From the NCBI GenBank assembly GCA_918797485.1, contig CAKKNE010000005.1, positions 4,402,001 to 4,466,000 on the forward strand: a stretch of DNA of 64,000 nucleotides. Direction: 5' to 3'. Shown here one piece after another: positions 18,565-26,726 of this stretch. The DNA comes from Pelagomonas calceolata. Taxonomy: Eukaryota; Sar; Pelagophyceae; Pelagomonadales; Pelagomonadaceae. Positions within the stretch are counted from its first letter, which is position 1, and each line of letters begins with the position of its first letter. The notes beneath the pieces are model-generated. The model made no database searches, was not told the DNA's origin, and saw nothing but the letters and a program-made list of their open reading frames with translations. The position numbers and the translations under genes were made by a program.

Positions 18565-19941
18565 TCAAGCTGGCGCGTCTTCGCCGCCTTGTACGCGCGC
18601 GAGGATGTCGCGCAGCGTCTTGACGTGGTCCGGGTCGTCCGTGGCGTTGACGGCCTCCTGGAGCGCGTCGACGAGCGGCGTCTCGCCGCGCGCGTCGGCC
18701 GGGTTTACGGGCGAGTCTGGCGGCGCCGAATGCCTCGGCGCGCGCGCGGGCGCGGGCGCGGCCGGCCGTCGTGGCCGCGTCGTGCGGAGGTAGGGGTGCG
18801 TCGCCGACGGCTTCGGTGCCCCGATTTTCTTCGCGGTGGCCTTGAGGCGCGCGGCGGCGGCGGCGCGGCCCGCGGCGGCGGCCGTGGCGCTCCGCTTCGG
18901 CGCAGCGGCGGTGACGGCGCGGGCGGCTGTGGCGCTCCGCTTTGGCGCGGCGAGGGAGGCGGCGCGGCCCGCGGCGGCCTCCTTCGCACTTATCCGTTTT
19001 GACGCGCCGGCGGCTGCCGTGGCGGCCCGCTTTTTCGGCGGGACCGCCTTCCTCGCCTTGAGCCGCGCCGCAGCGGCGGCGGGGCCAGCGCCAGGCCGCG
19101 TCGGCGCTGGGGCCTTCGACACGGCCTTCTTTGGAGCGGCTTTCGAAACGGCGCGCTTGGGCTTCGCGGCGAGGCGCAGCCGCGGCGGCGGCGGCGGGGA
19201 CGGCGGCGGCGGTGGTGGTAGTGGCGGCGCGGCCGCGGGCGGCTCGCGAGCCTCGCGCGCCGCCCGGAGCTCGTTTTCGAGGTCCTCCACTCTCAACTCC
19301 GCCGCGACCGCGCGCTCGGTCGTCGACGCGAGCCGCGCCGCCAGCGCGTCGTCGCGGCCGGCGCCCGGCGACCGCGCCGCCGCCGCGTCCAAGTCGCCCA
19401 CGGCGCGCGCCTCGGCGCGCGCGAGCCGCGCCCGCAGCGCGTCGGCGCGGTCCCTCAAACCGGCGCATTCCCGCAGCGCGTCGAGCTTGTCGCGCTCCGC
19501 GTCGTCGAGGCCTGCGTGGATATCGCCCGGTGACCTCACGCCGTCGAGCAGCCGGCGTGGGCTTGGATTTCTACACGGATCTCGACGCCGCGTCAGGTCG
19601 TCTCTATCGCGTACCAACCGGCTCTCGCGCAGCTGGAAGGACCGCTCCAGGTCCTCGAGCTGGCGGCTCTGGAGCTCGGACGCGCGCTCGGAGGCCGCCG
19701 ACTGGCCCTCGAAGCGATGGCGGAGCTCCGTTGCCTCGCGCAGGGCGCTGGAGCGCTCCGTCTCGAGGCGCACGATCTTGCGCTGCAGCGCCCGCAGGGC
19801 CTCGAGCACGGCTCGCGCCGAGGACGGCGGCGCGCCGCCCTCGATCGCGTCGAGCGCGCTGCGCGGCGTCCGCGGCGGCGTGTTCGGGTTCGTTCGTACC
19901 GTCAGCTCCTCGCTGCCGCGGGGCGAGGGGGTGGGCGTCAT
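18565..19941 (-). CDS. Coiled-coil protein with histone H1-like basic tail
   Basis: The reading frame is continuous (458 codons), but it contains a likely 75-bp introner intron (19512-19586); spliced it gives 433 residues. The N-terminal third (residues ~40-220) has heptad-rich segments such as LRALQRKIVRLETERSSAL. The removed stretch breaks the coil, while the spliced junction LTRR|LDDAERDKLDAL keeps it. The middle is Pro-rich, and residues ~250-380 are Ala/Lys/Arg/Pro repeats such as PKRSATAA, like linker-histone tails. The C-terminus has ALQEAVNATDDPDHVKTL. Possible chromatin or cytoskeletal role; no family is assigned. Only 26 bp separate it from the convergent XRN gene. Confidence 0.7.
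   Translation of the reverse strand: MTPTPSPRGSEELTVRTNPNTPPRTPRSALDAIEGGAPPSSARAVLEALRALQRKIVRLETERSSALREATELRHRFEGQSAASERASELQSRQLEDLERSFQLRESRLVRDRDDLTRRRDPCRNPSPRRLLDGVRSPGDIHAGLDDAERDKLDALRECAGLRDRADALRARLARAEARAVGDLDAAAARSPGAGRDDALAARLASTTERAVAAELRVEDLENELRAAREAREPPAAAPPLPPPPPPSPPPPPRLRLAAKPKRAVSKAAPKKAVSKAPAPTRPGAGPAAAAARLKARKAVPPKKRAATAAAGASKRISAKEAAAGRAASLAAPKRSATAARAVTAAAPKRSATAAAAGRAAAAARLKATAKKIGAPKPSATHPYLRTTRPRRPAAPAPARAPRHSAPPDSPVNPADARGETPLVDALQEAVNATDDPDHVKTLRDILARVQGGEDAPA
19512..19586 (-). mobile_element. Probable introner-type intron, 75 bp, frame-neutral
   Basis: On the - strand it starts GTCGAGAT then CCGTGTAGAAATCC and ends GCGATATCCACGCAG before GCCTCGAC. The ends resemble the introner repeats, but the duplication is weak (4 of 8). 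The length is divisible by three, so retention leaves the frame open. Confidence 0.6.
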
Positions 19942-20463
19942 AGCTTATGGAGTTGACGACGCGTCGAGCTGATCACGGATGGCAGCTTATTTGATTCGGC
20001 CTGAAACGCGCCCCTAGCCCTGCGAGCTGCCGGATTTCGATTCGGAGCTGGGAGTGGGCCTCGAGGGAACTCGCGCGCAGTTTTTGGTCCGATTCGAGCG
20101 TCGTGGGGCTTATATCCAGCCAATTTTTGCTAAAATCGAGCGCGCCCGCGCGAACCGATTAAAACGGGTTTACGTCCGCAAAACTCCGCGAAATCGTGGA
20201 CAAACGCGGCTACTGAACGCGTAAGGCTTGCACAGGACGAGCGCTTCGAAAGGACGAGCGCTGCGCGCGAATCCCACGCGGCGCCAGCCGGCCTTAGAGC
20301 CAGAGCAGCCGAGAGCTGCCGAGGACGCATCCGAGGCCGAATCCGCGGAGCGAGCGCGGCCGCGGAGCGAGGCAGACAGAAAAGCGGAGCGGGAGCGCGG
20401 CCGCGGGGCGCCGCCGCGGAGTTGGCATACAACTAGAGCCGCGGCGCGCGACGCGAAAGACGG
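19942..20463. promoter_or_regulatory. Divergent intergenic region
   Basis: 522 bp between divergent starts. It holds two copies of a GC-rich block, GCGGAGCGAGCGCGGCCGCG (20335 on) and GCGGAGCGGGAGCGCGGCCG (20384 on), upstream of the GTPase gene. No coding signal. Confidence 0.5.
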
Positions 20464-21081
20464 ATGGCCGACTTCTCGCAGCCGACGAACGCCGCCGACG
20501 AGGGCCAGCGCAACGCCGTCGTCTTGAAAGTGGGCATGGTCGGCGACGCGCGCGTCGGCAAGACGACGCTCATGGTCAAGTATGTGGAGAACAAGCTGGA
20601 TGAGGATTATATACAAACACTGGGCGTGAATTTCCTCGAGAAAACCGTGACGCTGCGGAACAACGACATCACCTTTAGTATCTGGGATCTAGGAGGGCAC
20701 CGCGAATTTCTATCAATGCTCCCTCTGGTGGTCAATGATGCGCGCGCGTTGCTGTTCATGTTCGACCTGTCGAGGAGAGATACACTAGCCTCAATAAAAG
20801 AATGGTACCGCCAGTGCCGCGGCTTGAATCGGACGGCCCACGCCATCTTGGTGGGCACGAAGTACGACATCTTCATCACACTGCCGCCGGAAGAGCGCGA
20901 GGCGATAGATAGAGATGCGCGGCGCTTCGCGCGGGCCATGAAGGCGCCCGTCGTCTTTACCTCCTCGACCGAGTCCATCAACGTGCTCAAGCTCTTCAAG
21001 GTCATCCTGGCGCGGTCGTTCGGTTTGAACTGCACGATCCCGCAGCTTACGGAGGTCGGCGAGCCGCTGCTGATCTTCTAG
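20464..21081 (+). CDS. Spg1/Tem1-like small GTPase
   Basis: The 205-residue protein has the Ras-fold motifs: GDARVGKTTL (G1), then TLGVNFLEK in the switch I region, IWDLGGHREFLSMLP (G3), GTKYD (G4, replacing NKxD) and FTSST near G5. The block WDLGG.REF.NMLP, with VVNDARALLFMFDLSRRDTL and the later KEWYRQCRGLN, is characteristic of the Spg1/Tem1 GTPases that control the septation/mitotic-exit network in fungi and have relatives in protists. The usual catalytic Gln after GG is His here, which would be expected to slow intrinsic GTP hydrolysis. No C-terminal Cys is present (ends PLLIF), so it is not prenylated, as in Spg1. Confidence 0.88.
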   Translation: MADFSQPTNAADEGQRNAVVLKVGMVGDARVGKTTLMVKYVENKLDEDYIQTLGVNFLEKTVTLRNNDITFSIWDLGGHREFLSMLPLVVNDARALLFMFDLSRRDTLASIKEWYRQCRGLNRTAHAILVGTKYDIFITLPPEEREAIDRDARRFARAMKAPVVFTSSTESINVLKLFKVILARSFGLNCTIPQLTEVGEPLLIF

Positions 21082-21188
21082 CTCGAATTCGTACCCCCGG
21101 GTAATCCTGATTTTGTGACACCGGTTTGTTGCGGCAACGTCGTGTTGCGGCGACGACGTGCGGCGGCGTCGTGCCAAGCTGAGGCTAG

Positions 21189-21257
21189 TCGATGTTACGG
21201 TGCTAGGACTAGTGGGCGGAGCCCCTGGGGGGGAGACACCGCGCGTCGCCGATTCAT
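21189..21257 (+). repeat. 69-bp dispersed repeat, copy 1
   Basis: Begins TCGATGTTACGGTGCTAGG and ends CGCCGATTCAT, and contains CCCCTGGGGGGG. It matches 26576-26644 in inverted orientation with one difference. Confidence 0.9.
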
Positions 21258-21389
21258 CGGCGGCGGGCGCGGGCCGCTTCTTTCATAACAGCGTACCTCC
21301 TTCTAAGCTGAACCGCCTCGGCAAACCCCCCCGAACAATGTGCAACGTTCGCCCGTTCAATCAACTTGTCCAGCTGAGGCTAGCCAAAC

Positions 21390-21416
21390 GCTAGTGCCTT
21401 ACAGAGGCCTGCTAGC
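21390..21416 (+). repeat. GCTAG palindrome-ended motif, copy 4
   Basis: GCTAGTGCCTTACAGAGGCC then TGCTAGC; about 150 bp upstream of the methyltransferase start. Confidence 0.75.
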
Positions 21417-21563
21417 TCGATGTGCTCACTTTAGCACAGGTGGTTACGTGCCTTATGGTTGCATGCAAGTGTTGTAATTGATGCTAGACGTCGTCGCCTT
21501 GCAAAGCTGCCGCAGCTCACAGCACAGGAGCGCCGCTAGTGCAGTGCACAATCGAGAGCACTG

Positions 21564-22280
21564 ATGCGCAGACTGATGCGCTCATTACTCGTCGCGCGCT
21601 TAGCGCGCGCATTGTCGTCGCGTGCGGGCCCGCTGCAGTCGCACCTCAGCCTCGCGCACAGCCTCTGGCGCGCAACACTACGACAAGGAGACATCGCAGT
21701 GGACGCGACGGCCGGCGTCGGCCACGACGCGGCAATACTCGCGTCGCTCGTCGGGCCGCGCGGCACGCTCCATGCGCTGGACGTCGACGCGGCCGCGCTG
21801 GAGGCCTGCGCCCGGCGCGTCCGAGACGAGGCTGGCGAGGCCAATGCCGCCTGCCTCCGGACGAGCGCCCAGTCGCACGCCGCGCCGCCCCCGGGCCTGG
21901 CGCCGCGATCAGCGACGGTCGTCGCGTTTAACCTCGGCTTTCTCCCGACGCGCGCCCGGAGCGACGAGGCGCCGCCGACGACGGACGCGGAGACGACGGT
22001 CGAGGCGCTGGCCTCGTGGGCCCTCGGCAGTGTCAAGCCCGGCGGCCACGTGTCCGTGGCCATTTATCCCGGGCATCCGGCGGGCGCGCGGGAGGCCGTC
22101 GCGCTCCGCGCCTTCGCGGAGCGGCTCCCGTCGAGCGCGTGGCGCGCCACCTCTCATGCGCCCGTCAACCACGAGCCGAGCGCGCCTCTACTCCTCTCGC
22201 TCCACCGGCTCTACCGCGAGCCGCCCTTCAAATATGCAGAGGACGACTTCGCCGAGTCCATAAAGGCCAGTAATGTGTGA
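21564..22280 (+). CDS. YtqB/MnmM-like class I methyltransferase, probably organellar
   Basis: The 238-residue protein has a short basic N-terminus (MRRLMRSLLVARLARALSSR), as in organelle presequences. A class I SAM-dependent methyltransferase follows: VDATAGVGHDAAILASLVG (SAM loop), LHALDVDAAAL (acidic loop), then VVAFNLGFLPTR, TTVEALASWALGSVKPGGH and VAIYPGHPAG. The pair FNLG.LP and YPGH.AG is the hallmark of the 'rRNA_methylase'/YtqB family. As I recall, it includes MnmM, which finishes the wobble-uridine modification of tRNA in bacteria and plastids. The gene ends 20 bp from the convergent Myb gene. Confidence 0.8.
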   Translation: MRRLMRSLLVARLARALSSRAGPLQSHLSLAHSLWRATLRQGDIAVDATAGVGHDAAILASLVGPRGTLHALDVDAAALEACARRVRDEAGEANAACLRTSAQSHAAPPPGLAPRSATVVAFNLGFLPTRARSDEAPPTTDAETTVEALASWALGSVKPGGHVSVAIYPGHPAGAREAVALRAFAERLPSSAWRATSHAPVNHEPSAPLLLSLHRLYREPPFKYAEDDFAESIKASNV

Positions 22281-22299
22281 CAAAATAGCTTAGTAGACC

Positions 22300-23346
22300 T
22301 CAGTTCGCGTCGCCCGCGTCCGCCTCGGCCTTGACCGGCGGCTCGGCGGGCAGGGGCGTGCCGTGGGCGATGGGCTCCGTCGGCGCCGTCGAGCAGACGA
22401 TCTGGCCCGTCGCCGGGTCGAACCAGAAGCTGCTGTTGGGGTCCGCCCCCAGCGGCGGCCCCGGCGCGGCGGCCAGCTGCGCGAGGACGCGCATCTGGTA
22501 GGCCTGGGGGTCCGTCGCGTAGAGCCGCTGCTGCTCCTCGGGCGTCATCGGCGGCGGCGCCGGCGCGGCCGGCGCCGCCGCCGTCCAGGGCGCCGCCGCG
22601 GCCGCCGCCGCGTTCGGGTCGTTGGGCATGGCCGCGAAGGGCAGGTAGTTGTAGTACGGCTGCTGGGCCGCGCCGGGCTGCGGCGGCACCATGTAGGGGT
22701 AGGGGTAGCCGCCCTGGCCGTAGTACGGCTGCTGCGGCGGCCCCGGCAGCGCGACGCCCTGCGCTAATAGCGCGGACGGCACGCCGGCCTCGTCGGACGA
22801 CGGCTGCTCGTAGGCCGGCGTTTCGACCTTTCGCCGCTTCTGCTTCTTGCGCTCGGGCTTCGGGTACTGGGCCTCGGCCGGGGCGGCCCCTTCGCCCTTC
22901 GCGGCCTTCTCCAGCCGATTCAGGCGCAGAAAGTGCTTCTGCGCGTGCGAGCGGACCTGCGGCTCCGACCGCGTCCGCATGCACTGCGAGATCTTCGTCC
23001 AGCTCCTCCCATACTTCGTCATCAAGCTCAAAAACTGCGTGTGCTCCTCCTCGGTCCAGCGCCCGTGTCTCTGGTGGGGGTTGTTCGCGTCCTTGCCCTT
23101 CGGCTTCGGGCGAGGCGGCGCGGCGGCCGCGAGGGCCGCGTTGTACTGGGCGACCTGGTAGGACTGGTAGGCCCGGGCGTTCGCGTCTCCGGGCGTCTGT
23201 TGTGTGGATTGACTGGCGTGCTGCGCGTAGTGCTGTTGCAACGACGCGGCGTAGGCGACCGGGAGGCTCGCGTAGCCGGGCGCCGGCGCCGCGGCCGGCT
23301 TCTCGGTCTCTTCCTCTGTGTCCTTCTCGGCGGCCTTCTTGGCCAT
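22300..23346 (-). CDS. SHAQKYF-class Myb-related transcription factor
   Basis: The 348-residue protein has one Myb repeat at residues ~95-150. It runs GRWTEEEHTQFLSLMTKYG, then RSWTKISQCMRTRSEPQVRS, then HAQKHFLRLNRLEKA. This is the SHAQKYF type of plants and stramenopiles (His replaces Tyr). These factors bind short DNA sites as single-repeat Mybs; members include circadian and stress regulators. The rest is Ala/Pro/Gln/Tyr-rich and disordered, as in activation regions. The ATG at 23346 was chosen because the longer frame starts without ATG. It is divergent from the VOC gene. Confidence 0.85.
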   Translation of the reverse strand: MAKKAAEKDTEEETEKPAAAPAPGYASLPVAYAASLQQHYAQHASQSTQQTPGDANARAYQSYQVAQYNAALAAAAPPRPKPKGKDANNPHQRHGRWTEEEHTQFLSLMTKYGRSWTKISQCMRTRSEPQVRSHAQKHFLRLNRLEKAAKGEGAAPAEAQYPKPERKKQKRRKVETPAYEQPSSDEAGVPSALLAQGVALPGPPQQPYYGQGGYPYPYMVPPQPGAAQQPYYNYLPFAAMPNDPNAAAAAAAPWTAAAPAAPAPPPMTPEEQQRLYATDPQAYQMRVLAQLAAAPGPPLGADPNSSFWFDPATGQIVCSTAPTEPIAHGTPLPAEPPVKAEADAGDAN

Positions 23347-23995
23347 GGTTTGCGACTGCCTGGCCACCAAGCCGGCGCGGGGTCTGCCTGACCGCTTTGC
23401 TTTGCTATTCGGCTGTTGGGGCAGTTCCCTCCCGAACGCTGCAGCGGTGCCGCGGCCGGTGCTTCGATGGCTGCCCCCTATTTAATGGAGGGTCGCGGGC
23501 CTCGCTCGCGGGCGCGCGCACGCGCGGCCGGGTCGACGGAGCGCCGCCGCGAGCAACCACCACGGCTCGGCCTTGAGCCCGTACGCTCGTCGAGCGCACC
23601 CATGTGCCGCGGGGGCGATGCCGCAGGCTTGTCCGGGACGCTTCCGTCCGCGTGAGCTCTAAAAAACAAAACTCGTAAATTGCCAAGGTGGACGCCATCG
23701 TGCGTCAAATCGACTTTTCCCGTCGATAATTGCTCGTGTGGCCTTGCTCGTTGCAGATAATTGATACCACGCTGCATCGTGCGCGAATCGCATAGCTGTT
23801 TGCAATCGAGCACGAGTGGCAGAGCCTCGACACTGTGTAGAGTGGCAGACGCACTGCTGCAACGCCGTCGCATCGCTACAGCAACCTCAGCTGAGCAAAC
23901 GGACGCTGTTGCGCAACGCCGTCGCACAATCGCTACAGCAGTAACGCCTTCAAGCGCTACAGCAGCAACGCATTCGCACAATCGCTACGGCAACG
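23347..23995. promoter_or_regulatory. Divergent promoter/5' UTR region with CGCTACAGCA repeats
   Basis: 649 bp without a gene. The proximal 130 bp before the VOC start contain repeated ATCGCTACAGCA-like units, near 23873, 23930, 23957 and 23983 (the last is CGCTACGGCA). GC is lower from 23650 to 23830. Confidence 0.55.
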
Positions 23996-24997
23996 ATGCC
24001 GCGCCTCCTCGCCATCCTAGCAACGACGCACGCGTTAATAGCGCCGCCGAGCCAGCGACACGGCACGGCCCAACGAGCTATAAAAATAGTCGACCACGTC
24101 AATATGAATCACGAAAAGGGCCGCCACGACCTCCTGAAGGCCTTTTACTTCGATTTACTGGGTTTTGCGGTCGACCCGCGAAAGATGGAGAACCTCGACA
24201 AGGGCAAGAAGACGCTCTGGGCCAACGCCGGCATCGCGCAGCTGCACCTGCCCGAGGGTAAACCGGAAGCGCAGCCGTTGGATGGGCGGCTGACGCTCGC
24301 GTACGCGGACCTAGATCGCTTCGACGAGGCACGGTTAAATGCCGCGCACGAGGCTCTGGAAGGGACGAAGTTCCAGATGCGCGCGAACGCGGATGGGTTC
24401 GACGTGAGTTGCCCCTGGGGCACGCCCATGACGATCAAAATTGACGGAGAGGCCGCGGACCCGCGCGGCGTCCAGGACGGCGAGGCCTCGGCGCCGCTGC
24501 ACATGACGGACATCGCGCTGCACGTGTCGCGCGGCGCGGACCTCGCGGGCGTGCAGCGCTTCTACACTAGCGTCATGGGCGTGCCCGAGGGCGACTGCAC
24601 ATTGGTCGCGGACCAGCTCCTGCAACTGAAGATCGGCCCGGCCCAGACGCTGAGCTTCGTCGCGAAGCCTTTCGGGAAGGCGAACCACGCCGAATTGGGT
24701 GAGGACGAGGAAGGCCGCCCGACGAACGGCGGCGTCCACATCTCCATGTATGTTGATGATTTGGGAGCGGTCTACGACCGGGCCGACGCGCTCGACCTTG
24801 CCTACGTGAACTACCGATTTAAAAGAAGGGCGCACACCAAGGACGAGGCCCTGGACCAGTGCATGTTCCGCGTGCTGGACGTGATCGACCCCGATGCGCC
24901 GGAGAACGGTGCGATAGTACAGGTGGAGCACGAAATTCGGTCCTGCGTCAAGCCGGACGGGTCGAAGTACAAGTCCTGCCCGCTGCGGGAGGTATAG
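23996..24997 (+). CDS. VOC (glyoxalase/dioxygenase fold) protein, probably plastid
   Basis: The 333-residue protein starts with a hydrophobic presequence ending ALIAPPSQRHG, compatible with plastid targeting. Two VOC half-modules follow. The first has KIVDHVNMNHEKG with FYFDLLGFAVDPR and ends with PWGTPMTIKI. The second has MTDIALHVSRGADLAGVQRF with YTSVMGVPEG, and later NGGVHISMYVDDL and MFRVLDVID. The paired beta-alpha-beta3 layout, with His/Glu at metal-like positions (HVNMNH; VEHEI), fits the vicinal-oxygen-chelate superfamily. The substrate cannot be told. It ends 10 bp before the stop of the convergent membrane protein. Confidence 0.7.
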   Translation: MPRLLAILATTHALIAPPSQRHGTAQRAIKIVDHVNMNHEKGRHDLLKAFYFDLLGFAVDPRKMENLDKGKKTLWANAGIAQLHLPEGKPEAQPLDGRLTLAYADLDRFDEARLNAAHEALEGTKFQMRANADGFDVSCPWGTPMTIKIDGEAADPRGVQDGEASAPLHMTDIALHVSRGADLAGVQRFYTSVMGVPEGDCTLVADQLLQLKIGPAQTLSFVAKPFGKANHAELGEDEEGRPTNGGVHISMYVDDLGAVYDRADALDLAYVNYRFKRRAHTKDEALDQCMFRVLDVIDPDAPENGAIVQVEHEIRSCVKPDGSKYKSCPLREV

Positions 24998-25006
24998 GTT
25001 AATTCA

Positions 25007-25549
25007 TTACACAGCTGTATACTTCGGGTCCTCTCGGTCGTGGCCTAGGCAAAACTCGCGGAAGCGAGCCATGTCCGCGGCGTAGTCGCCTCCGCTAATG
25101 ATGTTCGGGTAGACGTCGCTTTTGTATTTCACGCGGCCGTAGACAATGACAAACGCGTCCAGGACCAGGCTCCAGCTCTCGACGTAGCTGAAACAAACGG
25201 CAGCGGCGCCGCACCAGAGCGGAATGTGGAGAATCGCGGCGTCCTTCGCCAGCGGCCAGAACGCGATGATCGTGCCCAGCCACAGCGAGTGCGCTAATAG
25301 TATAATCTCGAGCTCGATCGTCGACACCTCATTGATAATCAGCGCGTTCAGCACGACGAAGAGGACCAGCAATGCACCGACGCCATGCAGCATCTCGCCG
25401 CTGTGCAGGACGAGCCAGGCGACGCGGTTGCTCGAGAGGTGCTCGAGCTGCTTCGTGTTCGCGCACGCCAGGTAATGATGTAATGCAAACGGTCCAAAAA
25501 TCACGCATTCGACGACGAAGAAGCACTTGATGAGGGCCGGGATGCCCAT
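25007..25549 (-). CDS. Multi-pass membrane protein of unknown function
   Basis: From the ATG at 25549 the frame gives 180 residues with about four hydrophobic segments. They lie around ALIKCFFVVECVIFGPFAL, VGALLVLFVVLNALII, IILLAHSLWLGTIIAFW and LHIPLWCGAAAVCFSYV. The tail is soluble and ends DPKYTAV. The open frame continues upstream to 25918, but that part reads as composition-driven and has Met codons in poor contexts, so I treat it as 5' region. I recognise no family; the size and segment layout are loosely like the partial protein at 63738. Confidence 0.6.
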   Translation of the reverse strand: MGIPALIKCFFVVECVIFGPFALHHYLACANTKQLEHLSSNRVAWLVLHSGEMLHGVGALLVLFVVLNALIINEVSTIELEIILLAHSLWLGTIIAFWPLAKDAAILHIPLWCGAAAVCFSYVESWSLVLDAFVIVYGRVKYKSDVYPNIISGGDYAADMARFREFCLGHDREDPKYTAV

Positions 25550-26152
25550 GCCTCCAGTTTGAATTGCTCTGCCGACTGGCTGCTGCAGCGCCTCGATAGA
25601 TGGGGCAGCCCCTGGCGTTGCGCAGCGTGATAGGTGGGACCCCGCGAGCCAACGCAATGTAATGGGTCCCAAAGGTGTTCGAAACGATGCCTTGCTGCTC
25701 TCTCGCGTGGAGGAGCTGGGCTTTAAAGCAGGGATTTGGTGCTGGCAGGAGCTGTGCCCCGCACGATGCCTGGCTGGCATTACAGCGGCCTGCAGGCATC
25801 CGAGTTTCTTATAAGATGTTGTAATGTCAATTAGACCGCTCGCAGCTAGCGTGAGTGGACATACTAGAGACATCAACGAGGTGTGTCCTGACTGTGACCT
25901 GTCCGGCTTAATCCGCACTTGTGCAGCGTCTGGAGCTGGGAGGCGCCGTCCGACGATAAATATAGTCGCCGCAACGCCGCGCTGTGACTTTTCGCTTCCC
26001 GCTCATGTCTATCACTCTCTCTGCAGCGAGGCTGAAACTCCTCCGTGCGCGAGCGCAGGAGAGAGCGACGCGTCATTGCGTAGACGTCGTAGACGTCGCC
26101 CGGCATGAGTGGACCACGCACCGCCCGCGCAGGCTCCAAAAAGACCAAAAAA
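25550..26152. promoter_or_regulatory. Divergent intergenic region
   Basis: About 600 bp without a recognised gene. It contains a 9-bp tandem (GTAGACGTC twice) at 26080-26097. Confidence 0.45.
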
Positions 26153-26476
26153 ATGGCCCGCGCGTTCCTCCTCGCCGCCGCGACGCTGGCCTGCGCCGCC
26201 GCGCTCGCCCCCCCGAAGACGCACGTCGCGCCGGTCTCCGCCGGCCCCGTGCCCGCGGCGATCGCCGCCGCCGTGCCGGCCGTCGCCGCGCAGCCCGCCT
26301 CGGCGGCCATCCTCGGCATCAAGGCCCCGCTCCTGGGCCAGGCCGGCGTCGTCTTCGCGCCCGTGCTCCTCGTCGCGGTCCCGATCGTGCTCATCGTGAT
26401 CGGCAACGGCGCGATCCAGCAGGTAAAACGCGTCCTCTCCGGCGAGGGCCAGAAGTACTCGCAGAACGAGAACTAG
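26153..26476 (+). CDS. Small plastid membrane protein
   Basis: From the ATG at 26153 the protein has 107 residues; an in-frame ATG at 26105 would add 16 basic residues. It starts MARAFLLAAATLACAAALAP (signal peptide), then a transit-like stretch, then an Ala-rich second hydrophobic region (AAIAAAVPAVAAQPASAA), as in thylakoid-directed tripartite presequences. The mature part has one membrane span, GVVFAPVLLVAVPIVLIVIG, and a short polar tail ending QKYSQNEN. The design suits a small photosystem-type subunit, but I cannot match it to a named one. Confidence 0.65.
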   Translation: MARAFLLAAATLACAAALAPPKTHVAPVSAGPVPAAIAAAVPAVAAQPASAAILGIKAPLLGQAGVVFAPVLLVAVPIVLIVIGNGAIQQVKRVLSGEGQKYSQNEN

Positions 26477-26726
26477 GCTGTGTAACTTCCGTCGAATTAG
26501 CATCTCCCGGGTTTGACTCGGAGGTCCTCCACGTGGTCCTCCTAGTACTACTAGTACTAATAGTCCCACTGGGCAATGAATCGGCGATGCGCGGTGTCTC
26601 CCCCCCAGGGGCTCCGCCCACTAGTCCTAGCACCGTAACATCGATAACCCACTGGGCCAGGAGTGCCGAATAACATACCCCGTCGACCGTGACGGGATAT
26701 GAGTGAAAATCAACACACCAGTAAAC
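26477..26726. other. Intergenic region with the 69-bp repeat
   Basis: 250 bp. It contains a near-palindromic CTAGTACTACTAGTACTAAT at 26542 and the inverted 69-bp repeat copy. Confidence 0.5.
26576..26644 (-). repeat. 69-bp dispersed repeat, copy 2 (inverted)
   Basis: Reverse complement of 21189-21257 with one mismatch. It lies about 100 bp downstream of the small plastid protein's stop. Confidence 0.9.

Larger units (their letters stand above)
21082..21563. other. Intergenic region with two repeats
   Basis: 482 bp, no gene. It contains copy 1 of the 69-bp repeat (21189-21257) and a GCTAG motif (21390-21416). Confidence 0.6.
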
